Shown here one piece after another: positions 17,403 through 26,808 of a stretch of DNA of 53,684 nucleotides. The notes beneath the pieces are model-generated. The model did not search any database and was not told where the DNA came from. It saw nothing but the letters and a program-made list of their open reading frames with translations. The DNA is taken from assembly GCA_045643885.1 (NCBI GenBank), contig JAZRFY010000018.1, positions 1 to 53,684 on the forward strand. The letters run 5' to 3'. Within the stretch, counting starts at the first letter, position 1. Each line of letters begins with the position of its first letter. Both the position numbers and the translations under genes were made by a program. The stretch comes from RGIG4608 sp045643885. Lineage in GTDB: Bacteria > Bacillota > Clostridia > Oscillospirales > CAG-272.

Positions 17403-18725
17403 ATGAACGATATAAAACGTACAGTTGGCATTCTCACACTTGGATGCAAGGTCAATCAATATGAGAGCGAGGCAATCGCCGAAAGACTTGCCTTGTATGG
17501 CTTTGAAATAAAGCAAGCGACCGAGGAATGCGACGCATACATTATAAATACCTGCACGGTAACTGCCGAAAGTGACCGAAAGGCCCGTCAGTTTATCCGC
17601 CGTGCGATAAGCAGAAATCCCGAGGCTTATATCTTGGTTACGGGATGCCTGGCACAAACAAATCCCGAAAATATTGCGGCAATTGCAGGGGTGGACTACG
17701 TTTGTGGAAACACGGATAAGCTCATCATCGCAGATGCATTGAACGACCTCTTTTCAAGAGGAGAAAAGAATGCCAAAACCGAGATTTTCGTGCGCGATAT
17801 CGATAGCGCAGGATTTGAAAAGATGGAGATCAAGCATTTCGATCGCACACGTGCCTACATAAAGATAGAGGACGGATGCGAAAGCAAATGCACCTATTGT
17901 ATCATTCCATATGCAAGAGGTAAGATACGCTCAAAAGCTCCGGAAGAAGTCATTTGCGAGGTTAGTCACTTCGTTAAAAAAGGTTGTCGCGAGATAGTGC
18001 TTACGGGCATTGAAACTGCATCCTACGGCAAGGATCTTGACGGCTACACCTTTGCCGATCTTCTTTGCGACATCAATGCTATCGAAGGGGATTTCACGAT
18101 CCGTCTTGGCTCGCTCGATCCATCCTGCCTTACTGAAAAATTCGTTGAAAGAATTAAAAATCTTGAAAAGCTCGCGCCCCATTTTCACATTTCAATGCAG
18201 TCGGGCTCTTCCAAAACCCTTCGTAATATGAAGAGAAAATACAATGCCGATATGGCTCTTGCGAATATGGAAAGACTGCGTATGGCAATGCCCTCGGTAA
18301 GATATACGACCGATATCATCGTCGGCTTCCCCGCCGAAACGGAAGAGGACTTCAACGAAACTCTCGAATTTGCCAAGAAGGCTCAGTTTTTGATGATACA
18401 CGTTTTCCCATTCTCTGCACGACAGGGCACTCCTGCCGCAAAAATGGGGGATCAAGTTCCTCAAGAAATCAAAAAACGCCGTTCTGCCGAGCTTATCTCT
18501 CTTGAAAAAGAGATAAGAAATGCCGAATTCAATCGCATTTTAGCACAAAAAGATCTTCATTCCGTCCTTTTCGAAAGCTATGAAAACGGAAAGGCATACG
18601 GTCACACCCCCGATTTCCTTGAGGTTTGCGTTGAAAGTAAGCATTCCCTTCACTCGCAAGTGCTCAAGGTAAAAATGATTTCTCATAACGGAGAAACTTT
18701 TTTTGCCGAAATCGTTGACATTTAA
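17403..18725 (+). CDS. mtaB: tRNA (t6A37) methylthiotransferase MtaB
   Basis: A 440-residue radical-SAM enzyme that converts t6A37 to ms2t6A37 in tRNAs reading ANN codons. The N-terminal UPF0004 domain has GCKVNQYES (about 15-23), which separates MtaB from MiaB and RimO, plus the NTCTVT and GCLAQ cysteines. The radical-SAM domain has ESKCTYCIIPYARG (about 160-173), and a C-terminal TRAM-like part follows. TGAGGT precedes the ATG. The -35 box of tyrS overlaps its stop codon. The window also encodes the paralogue RimO. Confidence 0.93.
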   Translation: MNDIKRTVGILTLGCKVNQYESEAIAERLALYGFEIKQATEECDAYIINTCTVTAESDRKARQFIRRAISRNPEAYILVTGCLAQTNPENIAAIAGVDYVCGNTDKLIIADALNDLFSRGEKNAKTEIFVRDIDSAGFEKMEIKHFDRTRAYIKIEDGCESKCTYCIIPYARGKIRSKAPEEVICEVSHFVKKGCREIVLTGIETASYGKDLDGYTFADLLCDINAIEGDFTIRLGSLDPSCLTEKFVERIKNLEKLAPHFHISMQSGSSKTLRNMKRKYNADMALANMERLRMAMPSVRYTTDIIVGFPAETEEDFNETLEFAKKAQFLMIHVFPFSARQGTPAAKMGDQVPQEIKKRRSAELISLEKEIRNAEFNRILAQKDLHSVLFESYENGKAYGHTPDFLEVCVESKHSLHSQVLKVKMISHNGETFFAEIVDI

Positions 18726-18743
18726 CGCGTTTTGTGTTAATAT
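18715..18743 (+). promoter_or_regulatory. Promoter of the T-box-tyrS unit
   Basis: TTGACA (18715-18720), 17-base spacer, TAATAT (18738-18743). The -35 box lies inside the last codons of mtaB. Confidence 0.85.
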
Positions 18744-18749
18744 AACTTG

Positions 18750-18994
18750 TAAAATTTAATGGCTATGACAAGAAATAGTAGCATTTTCCCTTTTCTACAG
18801 AAAGTTGCCGTTTGATGAGAGGCGCAGAAAACAAAATGTGAATACGTCTTTGAGCTTTGCACCGAAACCCTTTGAGAGTAGGCTGCAACGGAGCGACCGT
18901 TACATCGCACAATGAGGAGCATTTCCCTTCGAAATGCTTAAAGCAAGGTGGTATCACGCTAATTCGTCCTTGGGCTATGCCCAAGGACTTTTTT
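18750..18994 (+). promoter_or_regulatory. Tyrosine-specific T-box riboswitch leader
   Basis: This 245-base leader senses uncharged tRNA-Tyr and allows read-through into tyrS when tyrosine is short. The T-box sequence AAGGTGGTATCACGC is at 18945-18959. A terminator stem GTCCTTGGGC/GCCCAAGGAC (18966-18988) followed by six T competes with the antiterminator. In Stem I the sequence GAATACG places a UAC tyrosine codon (18843-18845) as the likely specifier, which agrees with the gene controlled. Confidence 0.93.
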
Positions 18995-19027
18995 AATACG
19001 TTAATAAAAATATAGGAGATAAAAATT

Positions 19028-20245
19028 ATGACACTCTATGAAGAGCTCGTTGCGCGTGGGCTTATTGCTCAGGTTACAAACGAGGAAGAAATCAAAAATA
19101 TGATCAACGAGGGCAAGGCTACCTTCTACATCGGCTTTGACCCCACAGCTGACTCACTTCACGTTGGTCACTTTATGGCTCTTTGCCTTATGAAGAGACT
19201 TCAGATGGCAGGCAATAAGCCTGTTGTTCTTATCGGTGGCGGTACTGCAATGGTAGGTGACCCCTCCGGCAGAACAGATATGCGTCAGATGATGACAAGA
19301 GAAACAATCCAGCACAACTGCGATTGCTTTAAGAAACAGATGGAACGCTTTATCGACTTTGGTGAAGGTAAGGCTATCATGGTAAACAATGCCGATTGGC
19401 TCCTTGGCCTTAACTACGTTGAGGTCCTTCGTGAGGTTGGTGCTTGCTTCTCAGTCAACAGAATGCTCTCTGCTGAATGCTATAAGCAAAGAATGGAAAA
19501 AGGTCTTTCCTTCCTTGAATTCAACTATATGATCATGCAGTCCTATGACTTCTATCATCTTTTCAAGGAATACGGCTGCAACATGCAGTTCGGTGGTGAC
19601 GACCAGTGGTCCAACATGCTTGGCGGTACTGAGCTTATCAGAAGAAAGCTTGGTAAGGACGCACACGCTATGACAATCACTCTCCTTCTTAACTCCGAGG
19701 GCAAGAAGATGGGTAAAACAGCATCCGGCGCCGTTTGGCTCGATCCCAATAAGACAACTCCCTTCGATTTCTACCAGTATTGGAGAAACGTTGGCGACCA
19801 GGACGTTCTCAAGTGCATCAGAATGCTCACGTTCCTTCCTATCGAAGAGATCAATGCTATGGACTCCTGGGAAGGCGCGCAGCTTAACCAGGCTAAGGAA
19901 ATCCTTGCTTTCGAGCTTACAAAGCTCGTTCACGGTGAAGAAGAGGCTACAAAGGCTCAGGCAATGGCTCGCTCACTCTTTACAGGTGCTGCAGACAATG
20001 CTCCCACAGTTGAGCTCACAGCTGACGACCTCGTTGAAGGCGCTATCGACATCCTTTCCGTTCTCGTTAAGGCAGAGCTTGTTCCCTCTCGTTCAGAGGC
20101 ACGCCGCGCAGTTGAACAGGGTGGCGTAACAGTAAACGACGAAAAGGTTACAAACCTTCGTCAGTCCTACACAGCTTCCGACCTTGAAGGTGGCATCCTC
20201 GTTCGTAGAGGTAAGAAGAACTTCAAGAAGGTTGTTTTGAAGTAA
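19028..20245 (+). CDS. tyrS: Tyrosyl-tRNA synthetase
   Basis: A 405-residue class I synthetase charging tRNA-Tyr. The HIGH motif is HVGH in DSLHVGHFMAL (about 38-48), and the KMSKS equivalent is KKMGKT (about 232-237), a variant common in bacterial TyrRS. The tyrosine and adenylate pocket includes GGDDQWSNM. A C-terminal S4 domain (about 340-405) ends VRRGKKNFKKVVLK. A TAGGAG site precedes the ATG. It is controlled by the T-box leader directly upstream. Confidence 0.97.
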   Translation: MTLYEELVARGLIAQVTNEEEIKNMINEGKATFYIGFDPTADSLHVGHFMALCLMKRLQMAGNKPVVLIGGGTAMVGDPSGRTDMRQMMTRETIQHNCDCFKKQMERFIDFGEGKAIMVNNADWLLGLNYVEVLREVGACFSVNRMLSAECYKQRMEKGLSFLEFNYMIMQSYDFYHLFKEYGCNMQFGGDDQWSNMLGGTELIRRKLGKDAHAMTITLLLNSEGKKMGKTASGAVWLDPNKTTPFDFYQYWRNVGDQDVLKCIRMLTFLPIEEINAMDSWEGAQLNQAKEILAFELTKLVHGEEEATKAQAMARSLFTGAADNAPTVELTADDLVEGAIDILSVLVKAELVPSRSEARRAVEQGGVTVNDEKVTNLRQSYTASDLEGGILVRRGKKNFKKVVLK

Positions 20246-20255
20246 TTATAAAAAT

Positions 20256-20284
20256 AAGCTCCCGATCTTCATCGGGAGCTTTTA
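20256..20284 (+). terminator. Terminator of tyrS
   Basis: AAGCTCCCGAT / ATCGGGAGCTT (20256-20266, 20271-20281), an 11-bp stem followed by TTT. Confidence 0.85.
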
Positions 20285-20292
20285 ACTATAGC

Positions 20293-20323
20293 AAAAAGGA
20301 ACTCCGATCTGGAGTTCCTTTCA
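20293..20323 (-). terminator. Terminator of the aspartate aminotransferase gene
   Basis: AAAGGAACTCC / GGAGTTCCTTT (20295-20305, 20311-20321), an 11-bp stem with a five-base loop and TTTTGC on the minus strand, just past the stop codon. Confidence 0.8.
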
Positions 20324-20336
20324 TTATTTATACGTC

Positions 20337-21623
20337 TTAAATCATTTCAAGCATCTTTTCAACACTTGCTATCTTAACGCAAAGACAAAGCACATCCATA
20401 GCCTCCTGCAGCTCCTCGTTTGAGGGATATGTGGGGGCTATTCTTATGTTTCTGTCGCGAAGGTCGTTTCCGTATGGAAAGGTAGCACCAACCGTCGTTA
20501 CAGTAACACCTGCGCCCTTAAGCAATTTATAGGTGCGTTTTGCACATCCGTCAAGTGTGTTAAGGCTGATAAAATATCCTCCGTTAGGATCACTCCACGT
20601 TGCTATATCGCATTCTCCAAGCTCTCTTGCAAGGGTATCCTTGACTATATCGAATTTTGGACGGATTATCTCTGCAAGCCTCATCATATGAGCCTTGATG
20701 TTATCTGCATTTCCGAAATATTTAACGTGTCTTATCTGGTTTATTTTATCAAAACCGATGGTCTGCGCCGCAAGGATGGGTCTTATCTGATTAAAGTTTC
20801 TCGTGCTTGTTGCGAAAATTGCCACACCTGAGCCGGGGAATGAAATCTTTGACGTTGACGCGAAATAGAAAACTCTATCTATATGTCCGCATTCAAGACA
20901 AATATCAAAGATATCAACAAGATCATCGTGTCTGTCGGGATAGAGATCATGCACGGCATACGCGTTATCCCAAAAGATTCTGAAATCCTTTGCGGCGGTC
21001 TTCATTTGTGCAAGTCTTCTTACCGTTTCGGGAGAATATGTGATTCCCTCGGGATTGGAATATTTCGGGCAGCACCAGATCCCTTTAATGCTATCATCCC
21101 TTGCAACAAGAGCTTCAACTGCATCCATATCGGGACCTTCAGGTGTCATATTTATCGTAATCATCTCAATTCCAAGAGATTGACAAATAGCAAAATGTCG
21201 GTCATATCCGGGAGAGGGACATATAAACTTTACCACAGGGAGCTTGCACCACGGCTTTTCACTGTTCAAAACACCGTAAAGCATAGCTCTTGCAACTGTA
21301 TCGTACATAAGATTGAGTGACGAGTTGCCTGCAACGAAAATGTTTTCGGCAGGAATGCCCAAAAGGTCGGAGAAAAGCTTTTTTGCCTCGGGAATACCTT
21401 CAAGGATTCCATAGTTTCTATAGTCTATTCCATTTTCATTTATGCAGTCCTCACTCTTTGATATACAGTCGAGCATACCCGTCAACATATCAAGCTGCTC
21501 CTTGCCCGGTTTACCACGGGAAAGGTCAAGATTAAGTCCTTTTTCCAAGACTTTTTTATATTCACTTTTAAGCTGAAGATATAATTCCTCAAGCTGCTCG
21601 GTTTTCATTTGAGAATATTTCAA
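20337..21623 (-). CDS. PLP-dependent aspartate aminotransferase (class I, type Ic-like)
   Basis: A 428-residue aminotransferase that probably interconverts aspartate and 2-oxoglutarate with oxaloacetate and glutamate. The N-terminal LSRGKPGKEQLD and the FICPSPGYDRHF segment are typical of the type Ic aspartate aminotransferases; the PLP lysine is in STSKISFPGSG (about residue 266), with WDNAYAVHD upstream. The start is taken as TTG (MKYSQM) because AAGGAGG lies 8 bases before it; a GTG three codons earlier overlaps that site. It converges on tyrS, and asnS lies upstream in the same direction. Aspartate as substrate is by family. Confidence 0.8.
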   Translation of the reverse strand: MKYSQMKTEQLEELYLQLKSEYKKVLEKGLNLDLSRGKPGKEQLDMLTGMLDCISKSEDCINENGIDYRNYGILEGIPEAKKLFSDLLGIPAENIFVAGNSSLNLMYDTVARAMLYGVLNSEKPWCKLPVVKFICPSPGYDRHFAICQSLGIEMITINMTPEGPDMDAVEALVARDDSIKGIWCCPKYSNPEGITYSPETVRRLAQMKTAAKDFRIFWDNAYAVHDLYPDRHDDLVDIFDICLECGHIDRVFYFASTSKISFPGSGVAIFATSTRNFNQIRPILAAQTIGFDKINQIRHVKYFGNADNIKAHMMRLAEIIRPKFDIVKDTLARELGECDIATWSDPNGGYFISLNTLDGCAKRTYKLLKGAGVTVTTVGATFPYGNDLRDRNIRIAPTYPSNEELQEAMDVLCLCVKIASVEKMLEMI

Positions 21624-21669
21624 AATGAGCACCTCCTTTATGAATATGGGTTTAATTAGTTTAGGAATA

Positions 21670-21693
21670 CAGGGGGCGATGTAAAGCCCCCTG
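21670..21693 (-). terminator. GC-rich hairpin after asnS
   Basis: CAGGGGGC / GCCCCCTG (8-bp stem, 8-base loop) lies 18 bases past the asnS stop. No T run follows on the minus strand, so it could be a weak terminator or a 3'-end stabiliser that lets transcription continue into the aminotransferase. Confidence 0.45.
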
Positions 21694-21710
21694 CAAAATA
21701 TCGTCTTAAA

Positions 21711-23105
21711 TTAGAATTCAGCGTTACCTGTTGTTCTGGGGAAGGACTCAACGTCACGGATGTTGGAAACACCTGTCATATACATAATAAGTCTTTCAAA
21801 TCCAAGACCAAAGCCTGCGTGACGGCATCCACCGTATTTGCGAAGCTCAAGGTACCACCAATAATCCTCGGGGTTGAGGTTGAATTTAGCCATTGCCTCA
21901 AGAAGCTTTTCCATTCTCTCTTCACGCTGAGAGCCACCGATAAGCTCACCAACACCGGGAACGAGCATATCTGCTGCAGCAACTGTCTTGCCGTCATCGT
22001 TTTGACGCATATAGAATGCTTTGATATCCTTGGGATAGTCAGTTACGAATACGGGCTTCTTGAAAATCTGCTCTGTGAGATATCTCTCGTGTTCTGTCTG
22101 AAGGTCCATACCCCAATATACAGGATATTCAAACTGATGTCCGCATGCCTGCAATTTTTCAACAGCCTCTGTATAAGAAATTCTACCGAACTCACTGTTG
22201 ATAAGTGCTGTAAGACGGTCGATAAGCTCGTTATCGAAGAACTTGTTGAAGAATTCCATTTCTGCAGGGCAGTTTTCCATAACGTAGGAAAGAACGAACT
22301 TCATCATATCCTCAGCAGTGTCCATATAGTCTGTAAGGTCTGCAAAAGCAAGCTCGGGCTCTACCATCCAGAATTCTGCTGCGTGACGCTGAGTATTAGA
22401 GCGCTCTGCACGGAATGTAGGACCAAAGGTATATACGTTTGCAAATGCCATAGCATATGTTTCAACGTTGAGCTGACCTGATACTGTAAGGCCTGTCTTC
22501 TTGCCGAAGAAGTCCTGTGTATAATCGATCTCACCGTTTTCATTCTTGGGGGGATTTGCAAGGTCAAGTGTTGTTACCTGGAACATTTCACCTGCACCCT
22601 CACAGTCGCTTCCTGTGATAAGAGGTGTGTGAACGTAAACAAAGCCTCTATCCTGGAAGAATTTATGGATTGCATAAGCAGCAACTGAACGAACACGGAA
22701 TACCGCGTTGAATGTATTTGAACGGGGACGAAGATGCGCGATAGTTCTGAGATATTCGAGAGTGTGGCGCTTCTTCTGCAAGGGGAAGTCGGGAGTGGAA
22801 GCACCCTCAACGTCAATTACCTCTGCCTTAAGCTCAAAGGGCTGCTTTGCCTCGGGAGTAAGCTCAAGAGTACCCTCGATAACGAAAGAGCAACCAACGT
22901 TCTGCTTTGCGATTGTTTTATAGTTTTCAAGCTTTGCATCCTCAAAAACGACCTGAAGATTCTTAAAGAAGCTACCGTCGTTAAGCTCGATAAATCCGAA
23001 CACGTTGGACGCGCGAATAGTTCTTGCCCAACCTGCAACTGTGATTTTCTGTCCCGCAAATTTCTCGGGAGATGCAAAAATTTCTTTGATAGTAATGCGT
23101 TTCAT
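21711..23105 (-). CDS. asnS: Asparaginyl-tRNA synthetase
   Basis: A 464-residue class II synthetase charging tRNA-Asn. An N-terminal OB-fold anticodon-binding domain (about 1-115) is followed by the catalytic core. Motif 2 is in FRAERSNTQRHAAEFWMVEPE (about 215-235), and motif 3 is in GFGLGFERLIMYMTG. The ending NIRDVESFPRTTGNAEF is typical of AsnRS and separates it from AspRS. No T-box was found in its roughly 50-base leader. An AGAAGG site precedes the ATG. Confidence 0.96.
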   Translation of the reverse strand: MKRITIKEIFASPEKFAGQKITVAGWARTIRASNVFGFIELNDGSFFKNLQVVFEDAKLENYKTIAKQNVGCSFVIEGTLELTPEAKQPFELKAEVIDVEGASTPDFPLQKKRHTLEYLRTIAHLRPRSNTFNAVFRVRSVAAYAIHKFFQDRGFVYVHTPLITGSDCEGAGEMFQVTTLDLANPPKNENGEIDYTQDFFGKKTGLTVSGQLNVETYAMAFANVYTFGPTFRAERSNTQRHAAEFWMVEPELAFADLTDYMDTAEDMMKFVLSYVMENCPAEMEFFNKFFDNELIDRLTALINSEFGRISYTEAVEKLQACGHQFEYPVYWGMDLQTEHERYLTEQIFKKPVFVTDYPKDIKAFYMRQNDDGKTVAAADMLVPGVGELIGGSQREERMEKLLEAMAKFNLNPEDYWWYLELRKYGGCRHAGFGLGFERLIMYMTGVSNIRDVESFPRTTGNAEF

Positions 23106-23155
23106 TTTTATACCTTCTTTTTGATTTTATTTTATAAAATAAAAAACTTCTATAC

Positions 23156-23184
23156 ATTGTAACACAAAATATTAGATATTTCAA
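23156..23184 (-). promoter_or_regulatory. Promoter of asnS
   Basis: Minus-strand TTGAAA (23179-23184), 17-base spacer, TACAAT (23156-23161). The short leader contains an AT-only inverted repeat (TTTTATTTTATAAAATAAAA). Confidence 0.78.
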
Positions 23185-23299
23185 TAGTTTGGTCGATTTT
23201 TGTTCAAATTTTAGCTCATGTTGGGGTTTTATCGGCATTTTTTCAAAAAATGTAGCGCAAAACTCATTTTAAAGCACAAGTAAACCTGTGGTGTATACC

Positions 23300-25726
23300 T
23301 TAATTATTCTTCCAAAAATCTTTAACTATACCCGCAAGCTCTTGTGCCGAATGAGCATATTTTGCATGCGACCAATGAACGGGAAACATCATTTTATACT
23401 GCTCGGTCGCGTATCTGTCATCGATAAGCACCACGATGCCCCTATCATTTTCCGTTCGTATTACGCGTCCTGCAGCCTGAAGTACTCTGTTCATACCGGG
23501 ATAGGTATAGGCATAGTCATATCCACCCTCTCTTGTATTGTCAAAGTACTCCTTCATAATGTTTCTTTCGTTCGAGATGCCAGGTAATCCTACTCCGACC
23601 ACGATAGTGCCGATAAGACGCGATCCGGGGAGGTCAATCCCCTCGGAAAAGCTTCCCCCAAGCACGCAAAAGCCCACTCGCAAAACGCCCGTATCGTCCT
23701 TGAAATTTTCAAGGAATTTTTCTTTATCGGCATAGGTCATATTGCTATCCTGCGCGATGACCTTAACCTTAGGATATGCCTTTTCAAACAAAGCTTGAAC
23801 CTCTGTCATATACTTATACGAGGGGAAAAATACGATATAATTGCCGGCCTTGCCCGAGATCGCACCCGCAATTGAGCTGACTATCTTTTTATATGATTTT
23901 TCTCTATCCTCAAACCTTGTGCTTATCGAATCAACACACGCAAGGCAGAGATTATTTTGCTTAAAGGGAGAAGGAAGCTGCAGCTTTATGCTGCTTTTAT
24001 CCCCACCCAAAATGTCTGAAAAATAGTCCATCGGCTCAAGCGTTGCCGAGAACATAACGCTCGATATCGCCCTTTGGTGGCAAAGTGCTAGCTGATGTGA
24101 CGGATCAAGACACGAAAGCCTTACCCTGACGTCACCACCAAACACCTCGATAAAAAAGACGTAATGGTCATCATAAAGCTCACTTATCTTTCTATATTTT
24201 GAAAGCTCGGAATAGAGTGTTTTCACTTGTGAAAGCACAGGAGAAAGCTTGTTTTTTCTTATCCACGCCCCCATAACCTTAAAGAGTGCATCCACTCGTT
24301 TTTCAATCTCTTCATACGAGCTTTTACTGATGTAATATCCCTGCTCTTCACCCTTCTCGTTTTTGAACATATTATCATAGCAAAGTGATTTTGAATTTTC
24401 AAGAGCTCTTAAAAACTCATCCATCTCGTTTACTATCTCACTGTCATAGGGGGGCAAGGCACTTGCCACTGCCTCAACGGCATTTCGCGACAGGGAGGCA
24501 GAATACATATCTATTGCTCGATCGGGCAAATTGTGAGCCTCGTCGATAAGAAAAACGTATCTTCCGTTTTCACCCTCTTCGCCAAAATACCTTCTGAAAT
24601 ATATCATCGGATCGAAAATGTAGTTATAGTCGCAAATGATAACGTCACAAAGAAGTGAAAGGTCAAGGCTTAATTCATAAGGGCAAACCTTATGCTTTAT
24701 CGCAACGCCGGATATGAGAGATTGGGTATACCCCGAATAGTTTTCAACAAGCTCCTTTATCGCGTCGTTGACTCTATCGTAATATCCCTTTGCAAATTCA
24801 CAGTCAAATGAATTGCAGAAATTACTTGCAGAAAGTCCCGTTGCCTTCTTTTTTGGGCAAACGCAAACAAGATCCTTTGCACTGATTACGATGCTTTTGA
24901 GCTTTGCACCTGCCGAGTGAAGCCTTTTCAGAGCACTCCATGCCTCGCGTCTTGTCTGTGCCTTGGCAGTAAGATAGAATATCTTATCCACTCTTCCCTC
25001 ACCCATCGCACGAACGGCAGGATAGAGTGAAGAAATCGTCTTGCCCGTTCCCGTAGGAGCTTGAACGAAAACGTTCTTTTCCTTAACTATTCCTCGGTAG
25101 ATTCCCTTTATCATATTCTCCTGCCCCTCTCTTACAATGGGATAGGGGAACGGAGTTTTCTTTGCCTTTACAAGTATCTCGCGCTCGCGCTCGAGCATGA
25201 TCCTTGCAAAAAAGTCCACTTTTTCAAGCAAGGAAAAATAGTCCTTTTTCAAGGCATCGTGAGTAAAGGAATCCTCAATTATTTTTATTTTTTTAGTGTC
25301 TGTAAAGCAAAAGATGATTCTTGTATTGACTCTTTGTAGCGAGTGCTTAGACGCGTAAAAATACGCGTTGAGCTTAAGCAGGGCTATGTCATAATTGTCG
25401 GGGAAAGCTCCAAGCTCGGTATATCTTCTCTCGACAAATCGGTCAATAATGCCGATATCCCCCGATCTGTAGGCTCTGTCGGCAGTTGCGAATACCGTGT
25501 AATAATTTCCGTTTGTCTTTGCAGTATTATGCATCTCATACATAATTCTGAGAGGCTCGTGTGCCTTATCGTAATCGGGCAGCTGCGAGAGATAATTATC
25601 AAAATTCTTGCTTTGAAGATTCATTTTGGAGGGTGGTGCGCTATCCAGGTCAGAAGCTCGCGCAACAAGGTGGCAAAGCTCCTCTGCTCCCATCTCAATA
25701 CAGTATTCATTTTCATTGAAACGCAT
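23300..25726 (-). CDS. ATP-dependent DNA helicase, XPD/DinG type
   Basis: An 808-residue superfamily 2 helicase. Walker A is QAPTGTGKT, with a DEAH box in VFLIDEAHNLPDRA, and the C-terminal helicase_C_2 half contains MFSATLEPMDYF and AAGRVIRTENDRG. Four cysteines between motifs I and II (CVCP, NFCNSFDC, KVCPY) fit the iron-sulfur domain of XPD-type helicases. The first ~200 residues are a family-specific extension. Such enzymes unwind DNA 5' to 3' and act in repair. The chosen ATG (MRFNENEY) has GGGAGG 7 bases upstream; codons further upstream lack a site. It stands alone. Confidence 0.87.
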   Translation of the reverse strand: MRFNENEYCIEMGAEELCHLVARASDLDSAPPSKMNLQSKNFDNYLSQLPDYDKAHEPLRIMYEMHNTAKTNGNYYTVFATADRAYRSGDIGIIDRFVERRYTELGAFPDNYDIALLKLNAYFYASKHSLQRVNTRIIFCFTDTKKIKIIEDSFTHDALKKDYFSLLEKVDFFARIMLEREREILVKAKKTPFPYPIVREGQENMIKGIYRGIVKEKNVFVQAPTGTGKTISSLYPAVRAMGEGRVDKIFYLTAKAQTRREAWSALKRLHSAGAKLKSIVISAKDLVCVCPKKKATGLSASNFCNSFDCEFAKGYYDRVNDAIKELVENYSGYTQSLISGVAIKHKVCPYELSLDLSLLCDVIICDYNYIFDPMIYFRRYFGEEGENGRYVFLIDEAHNLPDRAIDMYSASLSRNAVEAVASALPPYDSEIVNEMDEFLRALENSKSLCYDNMFKNEKGEEQGYYISKSSYEEIEKRVDALFKVMGAWIRKNKLSPVLSQVKTLYSELSKYRKISELYDDHYVFFIEVFGGDVRVRLSCLDPSHQLALCHQRAISSVMFSATLEPMDYFSDILGGDKSSIKLQLPSPFKQNNLCLACVDSISTRFEDREKSYKKIVSSIAGAISGKAGNYIVFFPSYKYMTEVQALFEKAYPKVKVIAQDSNMTYADKEKFLENFKDDTGVLRVGFCVLGGSFSEGIDLPGSRLIGTIVVGVGLPGISNERNIMKEYFDNTREGGYDYAYTYPGMNRVLQAAGRVIRTENDRGIVVLIDDRYATEQYKMMFPVHWSHAKYAHSAQELAGIVKDFWKNN

Positions 25727-25881
25727 TATGCCACCTCCCAAAATTAAAATATATAATATTTTAACACAAAAAATTTTATCCGTCAATACAATTATAGATC
25801 AAAACGAAATTTCCATTATTTTAGCACTATCATTTTCATCAAAAAAGTCTTATAATGTTTACGAAGGGAGGTTTTTATCAA

Positions 25882-26511
25882 ATGGAGTTGATTGTTATAA
25901 ATGAAAACAAGCTCAAAATAATTATGAGTGCCGATGAAATGCAAAAATACGGTCTTGATGAAAACGAATTCCACCTTTGTGCCAGTGACACAAGAAAGAT
26001 ACTTAAGAATATTTTACATAATTCACCGATAAAAACGGACTTTGAAGAGCATTCTTCGAATGAAAGGATACTTTTTCAGCTATATCCGGAAAAGCGCGGA
26101 GGATGTGAGCTATACGTAACAAAGCTATCACTTGAAAGGGATTATATCATTGGAGACAGTAATATGACAGACAGAGATAAGGAAACGCTTTTGCCGACAG
26201 TTTATAAAGCAAATGAAGAAAAAAAGTCCCTTCTCTGCTATCGCTTCGAGGGACTTTGTGATATCATTCTTTCTTGCAAAGCATTAAAAAGCCGGGATAT
26301 TCTTTGTGAAAGCTCGATTTTTATCGATGATGACCGAAAATATTATCTTTTATTGGCTCAAGGAACGCTCAATGAGCAAATCAGACCGTTTCTGTCCGTT
26401 TTGTCGGAGTTTGGTGAGCTTGTCAATGCCGAGCACAGCATGTTGAATCTTTGCGAAAGAGGAAAACGCATTTGTGAAAGAAACGGCATAGAAACGTTTT
26501 CTGCATTATAA
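25882..26511 (+). CDS. mecA: MecA-like adaptor protein
   Basis: A 209-residue protein resembling MecA adaptors, which deliver substrates to the ClpC protease. The N-terminal domain (about 1-80) has MELIVINENKLKIIMSADEM and the YPEKRGGCELYVTKL element; an acidic linker leads to a C-terminal domain (about 120-205) with FIDDDRKYYLLL. Length is near the family's 200-240. The ATG has GGGAGG 10 bases upstream; an earlier ATG at 25855 has no site. The symbol is by family resemblance, and the competence role seen in Bacillus is not implied. Confidence 0.75.
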   Translation: MELIVINENKLKIIMSADEMQKYGLDENEFHLCASDTRKILKNILHNSPIKTDFEEHSSNERILFQLYPEKRGGCELYVTKLSLERDYIIGDSNMTDRDKETLLPTVYKANEEKKSLLCYRFEGLCDIILSCKALKSRDILCESSIFIDDDRKYYLLLAQGTLNEQIRPFLSVLSEFGELVNAEHSMLNLCERGKRICERNGIETFSAL

Positions 26512-26515
26512 AACA

Positions 26516-26543
26516 AAAAAGCAGGACACACGTCCTGCTTTTT
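26516..26543 (+). terminator. Bidirectional terminator shared by mecA and tRNA-Thr
   Basis: AAAAAGCAGGAC / GTCCTGCTTTTT (12-bp stem, loop ACAC). On the plus strand it ends the mecA message; on the minus strand it begins exactly at the 3' A of the tRNA CCA end. Confidence 0.88.
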
Positions 26544-26618
26544 GGAGCTGCTAATCAGAATCGAACTGATGACCTCGTCATTACCAATGACGTGCTCTAC
26601 CGACTGAGCCATAGCAGC
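26543..26618 (-). tRNA. tRNA-Thr (GGT)
   Basis: On the minus strand GCTGCTA pairs with TAGCAGC to close a 7-bp acceptor. The D arm has GCTC...GAGC, the anticodon stem CGTCA/TGACG carries the loop TTGGTAA (anticodon GGT), and the T arm is ATCAG-TTCGATT-CTGAT. The discriminator is T and CCA is encoded. Total 76 nt. Confidence 0.95.
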
Positions 26619-26772
26619 ATATTTACTTGACTTTGATATTATATCACACCGAAAAATAAAAATCAAGACCTTTTTGTCATTTTTGTTTATAATTTTTTAA
26701 CACTAAAATATAACATTAGTATTGTGATTGTCTTTTGTTGCTTTATGTCGGTTTTTTGAATATTTTATATTA

Positions 26773-26803
26773 GAAAACTGCAAGTTTCACACTTGCAGTT
26801 TTC
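26773..26803 (-). terminator. Terminator of pgeF
   Basis: GAAAACTGCAAGT / ACTTGCAGTTTTC (13-bp stem, five-base loop) lies just after the pgeF stop on the minus strand. Confidence 0.78.
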
Positions 26804-26808
26804 TTGTT

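Noticed and set aside
26358..26666. Minus-strand frame of 102 codons over the mecA end and tRNA-Thr
   Set aside because: The MAQSVEH-like stretch is the translation of the tRNA itself, and the frame overlaps a terminator and a well-supported gene.
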